DNA from: an uncultured Bacillota bacterium
GTDB taxonomy: Bacteria > Bacillota > Clostridia > Christensenellales > UBA1242
Reading direction: 5' to 3'
DNA: 49,754 nucleotides
Assembly: GCA_947053645.1 (NCBI GenBank)
Contig: CAMRTM010000006.1
Span: 1-49,754 of the forward strand
Position numbers and translations under genes: made by a program. Each line of letters starts with the position of its first letter. Position 1 is the first letter of the stretch. The notes beneath the pieces are model-generated. The model was not told the DNA's origin and made no database searches. It saw only the letters and a list, made by a program, of their open reading frames with translations. This document shows positions 39,901 to 49,704 of the stretch, one piece after another.

Positions 39901-42900
39901 TTCCGTCTAAAGAAGCAACTTCATTTTCTATAGGTGAGAAAGTTTTATCTGATAGTTCAATGTCTTCAAGCAAGATATAATGAGAGTTCGCTTGCATAGA
40001 CATAAGTTGCTTTTCATTATATATAGGAATAGGATTTTCGCTTGAACTTGACTGATAGACATTAAATCTAAATTCTGTATAGAGTTCTGCTCCTTCCGTA
40101 GCGGCAGAATATATACCAGAACGACTTTCAATTTTATAGCTATTTCTAAATGAGAAAATATAATAAGAATTAACAAAGTTGTGTGTTACGACTGGAGTAA
40201 TGTTAAGTCCATTCGCAACAAAATATGCATTATCAAATGTATTCGCTGGATTAATATCAAAAAAGGTCTGGAATTTCTTCGTTGTAACACTTCCCATTAC
40301 CGCCACATCTGATTCGTTAAGATTTGTAAACGCTTTCCATGTAGCCGACTGCGTCATTGAATCTATAAAAGTATTAACTTTTGTAACAACACTATCATTT
40401 GTCGTGTCATATTCCAAGATTGAAGTTAGGTCTACTTTCAGCGATTGAATATTACCTATTTGAACATGTATAACGCCATTATCCATGCCTTCAACTATAT
40501 CGCGTAAAGCATCCCCTTCTGTATACTGATAATTTATCACATATTCAAGAATATTGACTGGCATATCAAAGGAGGCTTTTCTTTCAATTTCTCCTTCCTT
40601 ATGTAAAGCATTTGTCGAAACTATAATTGGATAGCCAAATTCATATTCAGCATAATTTATAGCATCCGATTTTATATTTAAATAATAACTTCCATTTTCC
40701 TCTGTTACATATGCAACATTGCTTATTGTTGTTTTGTTGTAAACGCCATTCGTCATTCCTTCATAAGCATATACCTTTGGCATTTCAATGTCACTAAATG
40801 TAAAGCCATGGTAATCAAGATTTAATTTATACTTCAACCCACGAGCAACATTATAAGACATATCTGCATTTTGTGTTTTTCCGTCTATTGTGATTATTAC
40901 TTTATTTTCTAGATGGACATCAAGGCGGATTGTATTGTTTTTTACAGGATTGCCTTTATTAAATACTGTCACTTTAAATTCTGCTTTGGCTCCGTCTACA
41001 ACATTATTTGTTCCAACCATATATTTAATATAAATTACACCATGGTATTTTTCAACATTTTCGCCAGTATAGAACCTATTAATATCTTCCCAGTATATTC
41101 TTAAACCATTTGGTATTGGCGAGCCAACTACGGAGTTTTCTACAAACAATTCGCTACTGTTTCCGCCATCCGATTTCAAGTTTCTTCCTACTAAACTGAA
41201 AGATCCTTTTCCGTTACCAGCAACAGATGCGAGTTCAGTATTTACAATTTCAATATAGTCATAATCTGCATCGTCTGGAGTGATATTGACAACAAGTAAT
41301 CCACTATTTCCCGCCTCCGCTTTAAGTGACGAGGTTGAGAAATCTTTTGTACTTTCCACTTCAGTAATTTTTGGATAATTATCAATTGAAATATCAGTAA
41401 CTGTCATGCTTAAGAGTTTGAATGGAATATCACATGCAACCTCGAAATTAGAAGCTGCGTACACCCTTATATAATAATTTTGATAAATATCTAGGCTATG
41501 ACGAGCCTCGTAATATGGCGAACCTCTATTTACAGATATATTCATTACGAAATCTTGCCATCCAGTTTTATCACTTACATTTGGGTTGAAGTCAACTACA
41601 AAAAGATTTGCGTTTCCTTCACTTTCAAATTTATAAGCATGTCCCAATCCCTCATCACCTTGAAGCGGATTTCCGTCTTTATCAAAAATTGCGTAGAGCG
41701 GTTTATCTTCCTTGCTTTGTGAGTTCACACTTATCACATTTTCAGATTGCTTATAAGTATATACTGGAACAGATTCATATCTTACCCGTATTTCTTCCGC
41801 ACCTTTAGTGTAAACCACATTAGTCTGTGTTATCTCTTTATTTACATAACACTTATAACCTTCATTAGACACGAGTTTTGTCTTGATTTTAAAGTTATAT
41901 ATTCCTTCTTCACTTTGCAGACTGCGGTTTATTACTACACTCTGCCCATCAATCATGATATTTAAATCAGGTTTATTTGAAGATATAGTACCATCAAGGT
42001 TTGCGAAATTCATAATTTCAAGTTCTGGCACAATTTCGGTATTAGGTGCAAGTACTATGCCTATTCCATCTATATTACCTTGACCATTGCTATTAAATAT
42101 TTCTATGTCAGATTTATCTTTTAGTGTATAGTCCGGCTTAACATAAAGTGATACCGAGTTGTTACCCTTGATTTCGAATCTACTTTCATCAATTGGACGA
42201 TTGCCTTTTGTAGATGAATCATATACAATAGACAATTTTTCATCAGAATTAAAGTAATTTACCGCTTTAATACGAATTTTCCTACTTTTATTTTCATTGG
42301 TGTTTAAAACATTTTTAACTTCAACGATTGTTTCCCCTACACCTTTTATCGTCATCTGTCCGTTTTCATCTATAAAGAGTTTATTGCTGTTTTGCGAATT
42401 TAAAAGCAGCCCATTTACAGAAGACGAGATTGGATAAAATACAGAGTTAGACGACAATGTGTTATAGTGCTGATTTAAAATATTTTGTGCCTTTAAAAGA
42501 CTATCAGGAGTTACCTTATCTCCGCCAAATGCTTCAAAGTAATATGCATAGAAAACATTCCCGTTAAAACTATTAAAGCCTTCGTTTGCTTTAATGCTCC
42601 AAGGCGAACTATCTAAATCAAAGAAGTGTTGTTTTTTAATTGTAGTGATTCCCCAGTCCTCGCCTGCTGGAAGAACCTCGATATAATCACCATAATACTC
42701 ATCTAGAGAATTGTTGATATTAGTTATGCCTGCCGAATCAGCCTCGATATTTATTCTATTACGGTCTACATAAGTTTTGATGTTATCGCCTGTCATTACT
42801 GTAAGTCCGCCCTTCGCACCAAAGGCTATAGTGTCTAAATTAAATGAAGTCGTTTCACTATCTTTAGTCCAATAGCGAATAATCATGCTACTTTCTACGC

Positions 42901-45900
42901 CAACGCGACCATCATCAACCGCTTGAACATAATAATCTCCTACATCCATTGGAGCCGCAGCCAAATTTCCACTTATTGCACCAATCGCTCCACTATAACC
43001 TCTTACAAAAGCACGAGCTGTAATACCTTTAAGAGTAGTACCGGCAAAGTTTCCTACAATACCGCCGACATAAGAGATGCCTTCAATTTTACCACCCACC
43101 AAAATTCCATCGCCGGCTTTGAAAATTTCATTACTTCCATCAATTACGCTTCCTTCAACGCTTTGACCAGCAACACCGCCAACATAATCTGTTATATTGT
43201 GGTTATTCCTTGTTACAGTTATATTTACATAACTAAGATAACTTGTATAGCCAGCAAGTATTAAACTTTCGTTATCAATTTTTGATATACTTTCATTGTT
43301 TAATCCCACTACACCGCCGACATTGACATTTCCATTTGCTGTAATATTTAATGAAATATTATTTGCCATATAAGCAAGTATATGAGGGCTTAAAATATCT
43401 CCTTGTTTATACTTAGTGTAGTCTTGTGTAATAGTGCCGTTGTTTATTCCTGCAACCAAGCCTATATTTGCAGTACCCTGTGTAATCACAGAACTATTTG
43501 CAGTAATTTTTACGCCAATATTTGTAAGTGTTCCATTATTTATTGCAGTAACTAATCCGATATTAGCGTTATCTTCAGCATTATTAATATTTATACTACC
43601 TTCAAATTGTACATTTTCTATTTTTCCACTAACACTTGTGAAAAGTCCATAATAATTTTCAAGTTTAGTGTTTTCAGTTATATTTAACCCAGAAATACAA
43701 GAATAATTAGTATCGCCTATAATAATTCCTGAAAATTCCCCAAGAGGGAGAGATTTGTTATCTTCTTCACTAAGTTTTATGGTTGTAGAAATAGAATAGT
43801 TAGCATTTAATGCATTTCTTATTTGAAGCACATCTTCAGTTGTTTCAAGTTTAAAAGGATTATTAGAAGTTCCATTATTGAAATTTACTGTTATATTAAT
43901 CACGCGGCTCATATAACTTTGTTTTATATTTCCATTTTGATCAAGCCAATCTGTTGCAACTATCATTAGTTGTCCAGAAAGTGATTCTTTGGACTTTGAA
44001 AGATCACTGTTAATAAAAGTTTCTGAAACATCTAAAGTTACAAGATAACTTCCGTCATCTTGTTTTATTTTTTGAATCCCCTCATAAGAATCATATTTAC
44101 CGTCTTGAATTCGTTCGCCTAAAATGTATGCAAATTGTGTAGTCTCATTTATTGCTACAGAAGCAGGGTTAAAGATAACTCGAATATCTGGGTTGGTTGC
44201 GTTTTCCGTTGTATTGTACACGATAAGGTCTTTATGACGACTTGACGGACGATTTTGCGAAGAAAAATTAATTTCTGTTTGGCTGTTTGCAAGTGTTAAC
44301 TCTGTAACTTCTTGATAAATAGAAGAACTTATTGTTATTGAATAAGAATATGTGGTGTTTAATTGTCTGATATTTGCCACCAGAATCAAACTAAATTCAC
44401 CCGCAGAAGAATTAGCCGTAAAAGTCATAGAGTATGGATTGAATGTGCCGAACTCACCAATAGAATATTCTTTATACCTATTATTAGGATCACAAGTTAT
44501 AGGCGCTATGTTTTCATATGTCCAATAGATTTTTTCAATATTAAAAGTTTCATTTTTATATTCATTACTTCTTTGATCATAGAAATAATAACCTTCCTTT
44601 CTTGGCACTACATTGAATACGGCTTTGCGTACGCTTTCATTGTCGGTACCAACATATACTTCAGCAAAAGATGCACTTGTATTTTTAGGATATTCGTTCT
44701 TTCCGTCCTGTAGTTTATAGACATTCATTCTTTCAATTAAACTGTAAGACACAACTTCCAATTTAAATTTTCGATTCACTCTTTCAATTTTAAAATCATC
44801 AGAAACTGTAATCAAACTAAGGTCAATAATTATATATCCATTTCCATTACCAGTGGTAGTGATGGTAAACATTTTGTCTATTGCACGATAGTTATATATG
44901 AATCCTTCACCATACCTATTGCTTGGGTTTACATATTGAATTACTGTAGAATTATCATTATCATTTGCTACAAGCTTTACACTTGCATTAGTTTTTTCTT
45001 CTTTATTTAATATGAAAAGTCTAACTCCACCAAGGCTATCTTCTTCGGTACTACTTATGCTTTCGGTTTTGGTTATTGCACCATTTGCATTTTCATATTT
45101 TATTCCTAGCCTTCCGTCAAACGAGTCGCTGACTTCAAATCGAATATCTTCACTCGTTCCATTATCAAGAGAAAGTGTATATACTCCGCTTCCAAGCACA
45201 CCACGAGTGCGTAGATAAATAACTATAGGATAGCCTTCTTTGTCGCCCTCTCTGAAATATTTTCCGCAACTAGCCTCGCCTTCCATTCTGATAACATCTT
45301 GACTATCTTCCCCAGCCTTAAATCTTAATGTTGCATATTTGAAAGGAGCGTTTGCATAAAAGCCCTGAAATATAATACTATCACTGTTTTGCACTGGCAG
45401 ATAAACGCCGGTATTTTTATAGTAATCGTCTACCGGTAAAATCCTGCTTGCACCCTTATTAACAGTGTAAAAAATTGTTTTTTCTATTGTTTTAGATTCA
45501 CCTAGAATATCGTATGACACTTCAAGCGTTATCTCGCCGTTTCCTATCTCTTTACCACCTCTTACAAGAAGGGGCTGAGATAAATCGCGAATTTCAAATT
45601 CGCTTTGGGATTGTTCCACCCCATTATATTTGATAGCGACTGTATCTGGGTCATATTTTATTTTCATTGAATTAAAGATGCTATCTTTTGGGCTTACCGA
45701 CAGATTGAGATATTGCCAGCCAAAATCTCCGGAATAGTTGTCATAAAATTCAAGTTTGTCTGGGTCTTTTTTATTATTTACATATATGTCTGTTGGCTGG
45801 TATGTAATTTTTACCGGTATTTCTAAATTATAATTTACACTTTCATCATCTGAATCCTTTAATCCTTCAAAATAAAATTGTAAATGTAATTTTGTATCTA

Positions 45901-47020
45901 GCGTTGTGGAGGCTTTATTTTCTATTCTGAAAACATAGGTATTTTCGTCTTCCTGTGCAAACATTTCACTCACACTCAGATGATTGGTGCCAAAATAATA
46001 GTCGTTTCTAACAAGACTACTCTTTGAAGGAAGAGTTACAACAAGTTTTACACCTTTATAATCATACTTTTCATTTTCATCATTAAGATTAGGTATTAAA
46101 ACAATTTCTTCGCTTATCTCTTCTTTATCTTCCCCTTGTCCTCGCAAAATTTCATAATAGAATTTATATTCTGCTTTTCCAATATCGCCCAGTATATAAA
46201 AATCACTTTGGACAAATGGATCATCCAAATTCGCATATTTTGCAATAAAAGTATATTTCTCACCTAATTTTATAGGTTTAGCATCCCCTACATTATAAGT
46301 TACGCCATCTTCAGAAAGAGAAACCTCTTTAAATCTGATTTTTTGTTTTTGGGTAAAATCATAGTTGCCATTTTCTAGTGTGAAAAGTTTATCTTGACTG
46401 TTTTTAAAAATTAAGTAGTTTTCTCCACCTTGTTTAATAAGTTTTACTGAAGTAAACTCATTGATGTATTCATTTTCATCTTTTATATCTTCAAGTGTAA
46501 GTGGAGCCCAATCCTCTGGCACCATTCCATAGAAATAATAAGAAAGGTCACGAGCGTTGCCATTGAAAACAAAGTCGTTTGCAGTTGGGATGAACTCACT
46601 TTTATATGTAACATATAAATTTTTATCTTTTTTAGTTATGGTATCGGCATATTGTCTTACCGTGACTGTGATTGTGCAATCCTTATTTCCATCCACGGTA
46701 ACCGCCCTTATATGTGCCGTTCCCCCCTTAAGCCCTTTAAGTCTTAGGGTTGTCACTCCACCATTTGGTAGGGATTTTTCATAACTTACCACTGTTGGAT
46801 CATCATTGTGAATATTAAGTTCGCCACTCGTTCCACCAATATAGTTTTGAATGGTGAAATTGATTTCAAGTTCCTGTTCAATATCCAATGTCACATTTGT
46901 TTCTTCACATATCAAAGTGACATTGGAATAATCAACATCTCCACAACTAACGAAAAAGATGCCTGCAAATGCAAGCAGTATGCTTAATACTAACAGGTTA
47001 ATCTTTTTCACTTTAGCCAT
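36953..47020 (-). CDS. Giant GLUG-repeat cell-surface lipoprotein, 3355 aa
   Basis: The N-terminus is a lipoprotein signal: KVKK, a hydrophobic stretch INLLVLSILLAFAGIFF, and FVSC with Cys26 as the lipid site. Residues about 30-120 are an Ig-like (BIG_2-type) domain. Beta-rich segments of unknown type follow. Three clusters of GLUG-type repeats are seen at about 1075-1380 (VGGVVGLNN, YVGGIVGNFAG), 2370-2650 (AGLLAGENSGNI, GIVGRNNGNI) and 2830-3210 (FVGGVIGRAI, VGGIAGLVA, LGGIVGSAG). These would fold into long beta-helices. No sortase motif or C-terminal anchor exists; the lipid is the only anchor. AAGGAG precedes the ATG 8 bp after the VirB4-like gene, so the two form one operon. It is likely an adhesin or contact protein of that system; the role is inferred. 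Confidence 0.85.
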   Translation of the reverse strand: MAKVKKINLLVLSILLAFAGIFFVSCGDVDYSNVTLICEETNVTLDIEQELEINFTIQNYIGGTSGELNIHNDDPTVVSYEKSLPNGGVTTLRLKGLKGGTAHIRAVTVDGNKDCTITVTVRQYADTITKKDKNLYVTYKSEFIPTANDFVFNGNARDLSYYFYGMVPEDWAPLTLEDIKDENEYINEFTSVKLIKQGGENYLIFKNSQDKLFTLENGNYDFTQKQKIRFKEVSLSEDGVTYNVGDAKPIKLGEKYTFIAKYANLDDPFVQSDFYILGDIGKAEYKFYYEILRGQGEDKEEISEEIVLIPNLNDENEKYDYKGVKLVVTLPSKSSLVRNDYYFGTNHLSVSEMFAQEDENTYVFRIENKASTTLDTKLHLQFYFEGLKDSDDESVNYNLEIPVKITYQPTDIYVNNKKDPDKLEFYDNYSGDFGWQYLNLSVSPKDSIFNSMKIKYDPDTVAIKYNGVEQSQSEFEIRDLSQPLLVRGGKEIGNGEITLEVSYDILGESKTIEKTIFYTVNKGASRILPVDDYYKNTGVYLPVQNSDSIIFQGFYANAPFKYATLRFKAGEDSQDVIRMEGEASCGKYFREGDKEGYPIVIYLRTRGVLGSGVYTLSLDNGTSEDIRFEVSDSFDGRLGIKYENANGAITKTESISSTEEDSLGGVRLFILNKEEKTNASVKLVANDNDNSTVIQYVNPSNRYGEGFIYNYRAIDKMFTITTTGNGNGYIIIDLSLITVSDDFKIERVNRKFKLEVVSYSLIERMNVYKLQDGKNEYPKNTSASFAEVYVGTDNESVRKAVFNVVPRKEGYYFYDQRSNEYKNETFNIEKIYWTYENIAPITCDPNNRYKEYSIGEFGTFNPYSMTFTANSSAGEFSLILVANIRQLNTTYSYSITISSSIYQEVTELTLANSQTEINFSSQNRPSSRHKDLIVYNTTENATNPDIRVIFNPASVAINETTQFAYILGERIQDGKYDSYEGIQKIKQDDGSYLVTLDVSETFINSDLSKSKESLSGQLMIVATDWLDQNGNIKQSYMSRVINITVNFNNGTSNNPFKLETTEDVLQIRNALNANYSISTTIKLSEEDNKSLPLGEFSGIIIGDTNYSCISGLNITENTKLENYYGLFTSVSGKIENVQFEGSININNAEDNANIGLVTAINNGTLTNIGVKITANSSVITQGTANIGLVAGINNGTITQDYTKYKQGDILSPHILAYMANNISLNITANGNVNVGGVVGLNNESISKIDNESLILAGYTSYLSYVNITVTRNNHNITDYVGGVAGQSVEGSVIDGSNEIFKAGDGILVGGKIEGISYVGGIVGNFAGTTLKGITARAFVRGYSGAIGAISGNLAAAPMDVGDYYVQAVDDGRVGVESSMIIRYWTKDSETTSFNLDTIAFGAKGGLTVMTGDNIKTYVDRNRINIEADSAGITNINNSLDEYYGDYIEVLPAGEDWGITTIKKQHFFDLDSSPWSIKANEGFNSFNGNVFYAYYFEAFGGDKVTPDSLLKAQNILNQHYNTLSSNSVFYPISSSVNGLLLNSQNSNKLFIDENGQMTIKGVGETIVEVKNVLNTNENKSRKIRIKAVNYFNSDEKLSIVYDSSTKGNRPIDESRFEIKGNNSVSLYVKPDYTLKDKSDIEIFNSNGQGNIDGIGIVLAPNTEIVPELEIMNFANLDGTISSNKPDLNIMIDGQSVVINRSLQSEEGIYNFKIKTKLVSNEGYKCYVNKEITQTNVVYTKGAEEIRVRYESVPVYTYKQSENVISVNSQSKEDKPLYAIFDKDGNPLQGDEGLGHAYKFESEGNANLFVVDFNPNVSDKTGWQDFVMNISVNRGSPYYEARHSLDIYQNYYIRVYAASNFEVACDIPFKLLSMTVTDISIDNYPKITEVESTKDFSTSSLKAEAGNSGLLVVNITPDDADYDYIEIVNTELASVAGNGKGSFSLVGRNLKSDGGNSSELFVENSVVGSPIPNGLRIYWEDINRFYTGENVEKYHGVIYIKYMVGTNNVVDGAKAEFKVTVFNKGNPVKNNTIRLDVHLENKVIITIDGKTQNADMSYNVARGLKYKLNLDYHGFTFSDIEMPKVYAYEGMTNGVYNKTTISNVAYVTEENGSYYLNIKSDAINYAEYEFGYPIIVSTNALHKEGEIERKASFDMPVNILEYVINYQYTEGDALRDIVEGMDNGVIHVQIGNIQSLKVDLTSILEYDTTNDSVVTKVNTFIDSMTQSATWKAFTNLNESDVAVMGSVTTKKFQTFFDINPANTFDNAYFVANGLNITPVVTHNFVNSYYIFSFRNSYKIESRSGIYSAATEGAELYTEFRFNVYQSSSSENPIPIYNEKQLMSMQANSHYILLEDIELSDKTFSPIENEVASLDGNGHTIYFNGDYSLSGENLGLFRRIGTDAVIKNVTIALKGDTNFRTDASSFNAGLLAGENSGNITNCYVHSGRNAFTLEEYTFSAFCPSQDNASCYVAGIVGRNNGNITNCRSSLNITSNFNIAGIAGVNTRKIASSYYKNGKLECNSQYGHKIGGLVVENGTSATSEEDRNVAVIMTSYVSGQPEKGIVYTNDTDHYIKSSQPTAGLAFTNNGKISDCYTNINMQGTSTIAGFVHENAGSIKNCFSLSKLVDEVNTSAGFAMENTVEGVVGNFENCYYLYRPSGTDQEPINSSINDKKFKGTSRLQESDFANLEGLFSDYSYAKTTSVNSVWFFSSGNTSSIFDEVQFGSNRLELVAPNVIAKSQKILNRSYEDTSGDVVYEYIYSKDSAPLGSLKNPYIIESAELFEKQMLAPMTQSGFNNNNYRLIADINYSNISQSSQTYKLIYFGTFEGNGMTISQNRLYSNDTLTNAGLFGQIGKDSSHQGTVMNLTLQPKEIAFTSTNCVGALAGTLSYGNIYNVEVYTEESLNVLGSNFVGGVIGRAINSYDMKNVTSSVSAVAYYTPEDVTSTTVDTNSYTQNSMDISRYSYAGGVVGFAGGDGNIQKIFTKDIVNIMGDRVGIAIGGIDKNVKVEYLHVELLDSLRIKAFTYGGLAIGEVKGNLDKVQIKGNGGEYFSLSPEVPTAVGGITGLLAGGKITNAYSDVFLKVPNKNIDGRTYEVASVGGIAGLVAYGEAEINDSLVSGNIEAVTINLGGIVGSAGRGLRLSRIAMKADRLAASGRVRNVSVGGLVGSGTDSMIIEDAYALADIEVATHVSNTDITANIGGFVGSGVPSIMQRCFTTAKITANLQDKTQVGGIEIITTSGNGYEFNIQKNEYNNVIYFGSEQTENISDLFISFAGKRLNNKVALKVNSLGKPSVQLGANAGATNVTDKSYVITWMIEMKKADADKTEDKKQWTAWILNDDETEIYLEFEDAFTWLR

Positions 47021-47028
47021 TTTACTCC

Positions 47029-49704
47029 TTATTCTTGTTTATCTTTGAAGATTGATACTACATAATCAAGTGGATTAATTTGTACCATTGTTCTTGCCGT
47101 TGGAGCAGTAATTACGAAAGCTTGACCAACAGGCGCTGTAACAATTGCATTTTGCTCCTCACTATTAATTCCACCAGAATTTTTGTATAAGTCGATAAGA
47201 CTATTTACATCGTTTGGTGAAAGCGAGAAAATCATAGAATATTGACAGGCATTAATAATTGCAGTGGACTGCCTTTTAATTTCTTCAGAGCCGACAAAGT
47301 CATTGATGTTCTGAGTAATAACCACCTGCATACCGCCATACTTACGAATTCTCTTTGCCATTGCAGTCATGAAGTTTAACGCAATTGGATATTTAGGATT
47401 GATGAAGGTATGCGCCTCATCCACGACAATAATAATGTGTCTATTTGACTTATGTAACTTATTGTAATCCTTATTGTTAATAATTTCGTTTTCTAGATAC
47501 TTAAATACAAGAAGCATTTGCGCGTTTGTAATTGTATCGTTATTTCCAGCAATTAAAGATTGGAAGTTGAATGTTACAAAGTTCTCATTTGTTTCAATAG
47601 AAGTTGGTCCATTCCAAAGGTTAGAGTTTCGCCCACCTTTTGCGAATTTCTTAATATACGCTTCCACAATACGAAGGTTTTTGGCAAGGAATTCATCCTT
47701 AACGCCCTTTTGTTTTCTTAAAATCAGATCATATAGGTTATCAAATATAGGATAATCCTCAGGTTTTAGAGTTTTAAGATCGGTGTTTTCATCTATCTTA
47801 AACTCGCTATATAAATCTTGGACAAGTGAGTTCAATACTTCAAAGGCATCGCTTGGTATTCCTTCAAGCACCGTTCTAAAAAACTGTTCAAGGAACTGGA
47901 GGTGCTGATTGAAGGAGTCGTCCTGCTTTTTAACTTCAAAGTAGTTTTTCTTTCCGTCATCATCATCTTTATCAAGAGCGCGAATAACATGGAATGGATT
48001 TAAAATACCTTGTAGTGATGATCCGACATCAATCATCTTTCCTTTTAGGTTAAAGGTAAGTTTATCATATTCTTTCTCTGGGTCAAGAATGAATATCTTA
48101 CTATTGTCCGCAGCAAAGTTGGCAAGAAGCATTTTGGTAGCAAAGGATTTACCAGAACCAGATTTACCGATAACCATCATGTTTGAGTTTACACGAGATG
48201 GATCAGTTTTTGTTTCTTGCTTGAAGAAGTCAATGAACACTGGATATTCATTATCACCAATGTAAAAGCCACGCTCATCTTGCAGTTCACTGGAAATGAA
48301 TGGGAATACCCCTGCAAGCGAGTCTGTTGGAATTCCACGACTAAATTGTTTGATATAATCTCTTTGTGATACATTAGTACTGATGAAAGCGTCTATTTGA
48401 CGAGCAAACATTTCGCTATATCTAAATCCGCCCTGTCTTAATACCGCTTTAATGTCTTTACGAGCAGAATCTTCACAGGTAATAAAGGTATTCACATCAT
48501 ATAGGTTTTGATTGTTGTTTTTAAGTTGCGCCAAAAGATCGCGCAGTGTTTCAAGGTGGGTTTGAAGTTCAATCTGTGTACTTGTCTTACCCGTCTTATA
48601 CAACTTTGTTTCCATATCCATTATGGCTTTATCAATTTTCTTCTCTGCTTCAAATTTAGGAGATTGCTTAAACTTCATTACAACCTTTGTTCGATCAAGA
48701 AGGAAGAAGGATGTTCCCCATGCATTTCCTACTTGAAGTGGATACTCAGTTAAAGCAAAGGTACGATAGTTCTTTCCATCAATATTGTATTTCGCTGAAC
48801 TAAACTTAATCTTATTTGGAGTCGCCCAGTCTTTATACTCACTGAAAGGAATGCCTTCAAGTTCTCTCTCATCAAACTCACGATTATAGTTTGCACGAAG
48901 AAATACTGCAAGTTCCTGTCCATAAAGTCTTTTTGTTCCCACCGGCGTCAAAGCAGATGCAAGTGAACTTGCCATACCATTAACTGTATTTTCAAGGGCT
49001 TCAATATCTTTATCGAAAACTACAAGATAGAAGAAATCTTTATAAATTTTATTCTTCCTATTTTTATCTTCAAGGAAAGAAACCCTCTCTTCAAAAATTG
49101 GTGCTCTAGCATCGACTTCTGCTTGGGACATCTGTCCATCATACATCATGTCAAGAAGGTTATCATATTTTTTGTTTTCATTGTATGTAAAGTTGTCAAG
49201 CACAACCGCTTTGTTAATTTTTACGATTTCACATGTTTGGCTTTCTGTTAAACGGCGAAGTGCATTAGCAAAACTGTTGATTACATTGTCTTGATTAAAT
49301 TCATTCAAAAGCCCAAATAGAATTGGTTTTACTTCCAACACTTGTGCATAGTAACTTCCAAAAGAAATAAATCTATCTTGATAAATCCCTTCAAATGGAA
49401 TAATCTGTTGTATGTTTGGTTTCCCCTTTTTCGACACTTTTACATAGGTCTTTTTTTGCATTGAAAATCTTACGAGATATGAGATTGTAACATACATACG
49501 CTCACTATCACTGATTTTAAAAAATAGTGAGATTGCAAATATCGCCCAAACAATACCCAGCCAGTATGAACCATCAAAAAAGTTTGCGCCGACAAGTAAT
49601 CCAAATACCACTGCGGCAATAATCGCTATGATAAGGTCTATCCCTGTAATTCCACGGATAAACTCAAGTTTTATTTTTGTTCTTCTAGGTATAACTCTAA
49701 CCAC
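47029..49704 (-). CDS. VirB4/TraE-type conjugation ATPase
   Basis: An 891-aa ATPase of the VirB4/TraC/TrsE family, which powers type IV secretion. The C-terminal domain has Walker A GKSGSGKS (513-520), Walker B IIIVVDEAH with Asp762-Glu-Ala-His, and a VITQNINDF sensor. The middle part has the SFLEDKN and DTFITCEDSA-like regions typical of the family. The N-terminus carries two membrane helices (about 20-65) that look like a fused VirB3 or PrgI-like subunit. Translation starts at GTG 49704 with GAGG 5 nt upstream. It is the first visible gene of an operon with the giant lipoprotein, and more transfer genes may lie past the window edge. Its position next to rpoB suggests a domesticated chromosomal system, though an ICE cannot be excluded. 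Confidence 0.9.
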   Translation of the reverse strand: MVRVIPRRTKIKLEFIRGITGIDLIIAIIAAVVFGLLVGANFFDGSYWLGIVWAIFAISLFFKISDSERMYVTISYLVRFSMQKKTYVKVSKKGKPNIQQIIPFEGIYQDRFISFGSYYAQVLEVKPILFGLLNEFNQDNVINSFANALRRLTESQTCEIVKINKAVVLDNFTYNENKKYDNLLDMMYDGQMSQAEVDARAPIFEERVSFLEDKNRKNKIYKDFFYLVVFDKDIEALENTVNGMASSLASALTPVGTKRLYGQELAVFLRANYNREFDERELEGIPFSEYKDWATPNKIKFSSAKYNIDGKNYRTFALTEYPLQVGNAWGTSFFLLDRTKVVMKFKQSPKFEAEKKIDKAIMDMETKLYKTGKTSTQIELQTHLETLRDLLAQLKNNNQNLYDVNTFITCEDSARKDIKAVLRQGGFRYSEMFARQIDAFISTNVSQRDYIKQFSRGIPTDSLAGVFPFISSELQDERGFYIGDNEYPVFIDFFKQETKTDPSRVNSNMMVIGKSGSGKSFATKMLLANFAADNSKIFILDPEKEYDKLTFNLKGKMIDVGSSLQGILNPFHVIRALDKDDDDGKKNYFEVKKQDDSFNQHLQFLEQFFRTVLEGIPSDAFEVLNSLVQDLYSEFKIDENTDLKTLKPEDYPIFDNLYDLILRKQKGVKDEFLAKNLRIVEAYIKKFAKGGRNSNLWNGPTSIETNENFVTFNFQSLIAGNNDTITNAQMLLVFKYLENEIINNKDYNKLHKSNRHIIIVVDEAHTFINPKYPIALNFMTAMAKRIRKYGGMQVVITQNINDFVGSEEIKRQSTAIINACQYSMIFSLSPNDVNSLIDLYKNSGGINSEEQNAIVTAPVGQAFVITAPTARTMVQINPLDYVVSIFKDKQE

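Noticed and set aside
36953-47020. Many antisense ORFs of 60-116 codons inside the giant gene
   Set aside because: They lack ribosome sites and motifs and mirror the repeat structure of the gene; the minus-strand frame is open for 3355 codons.
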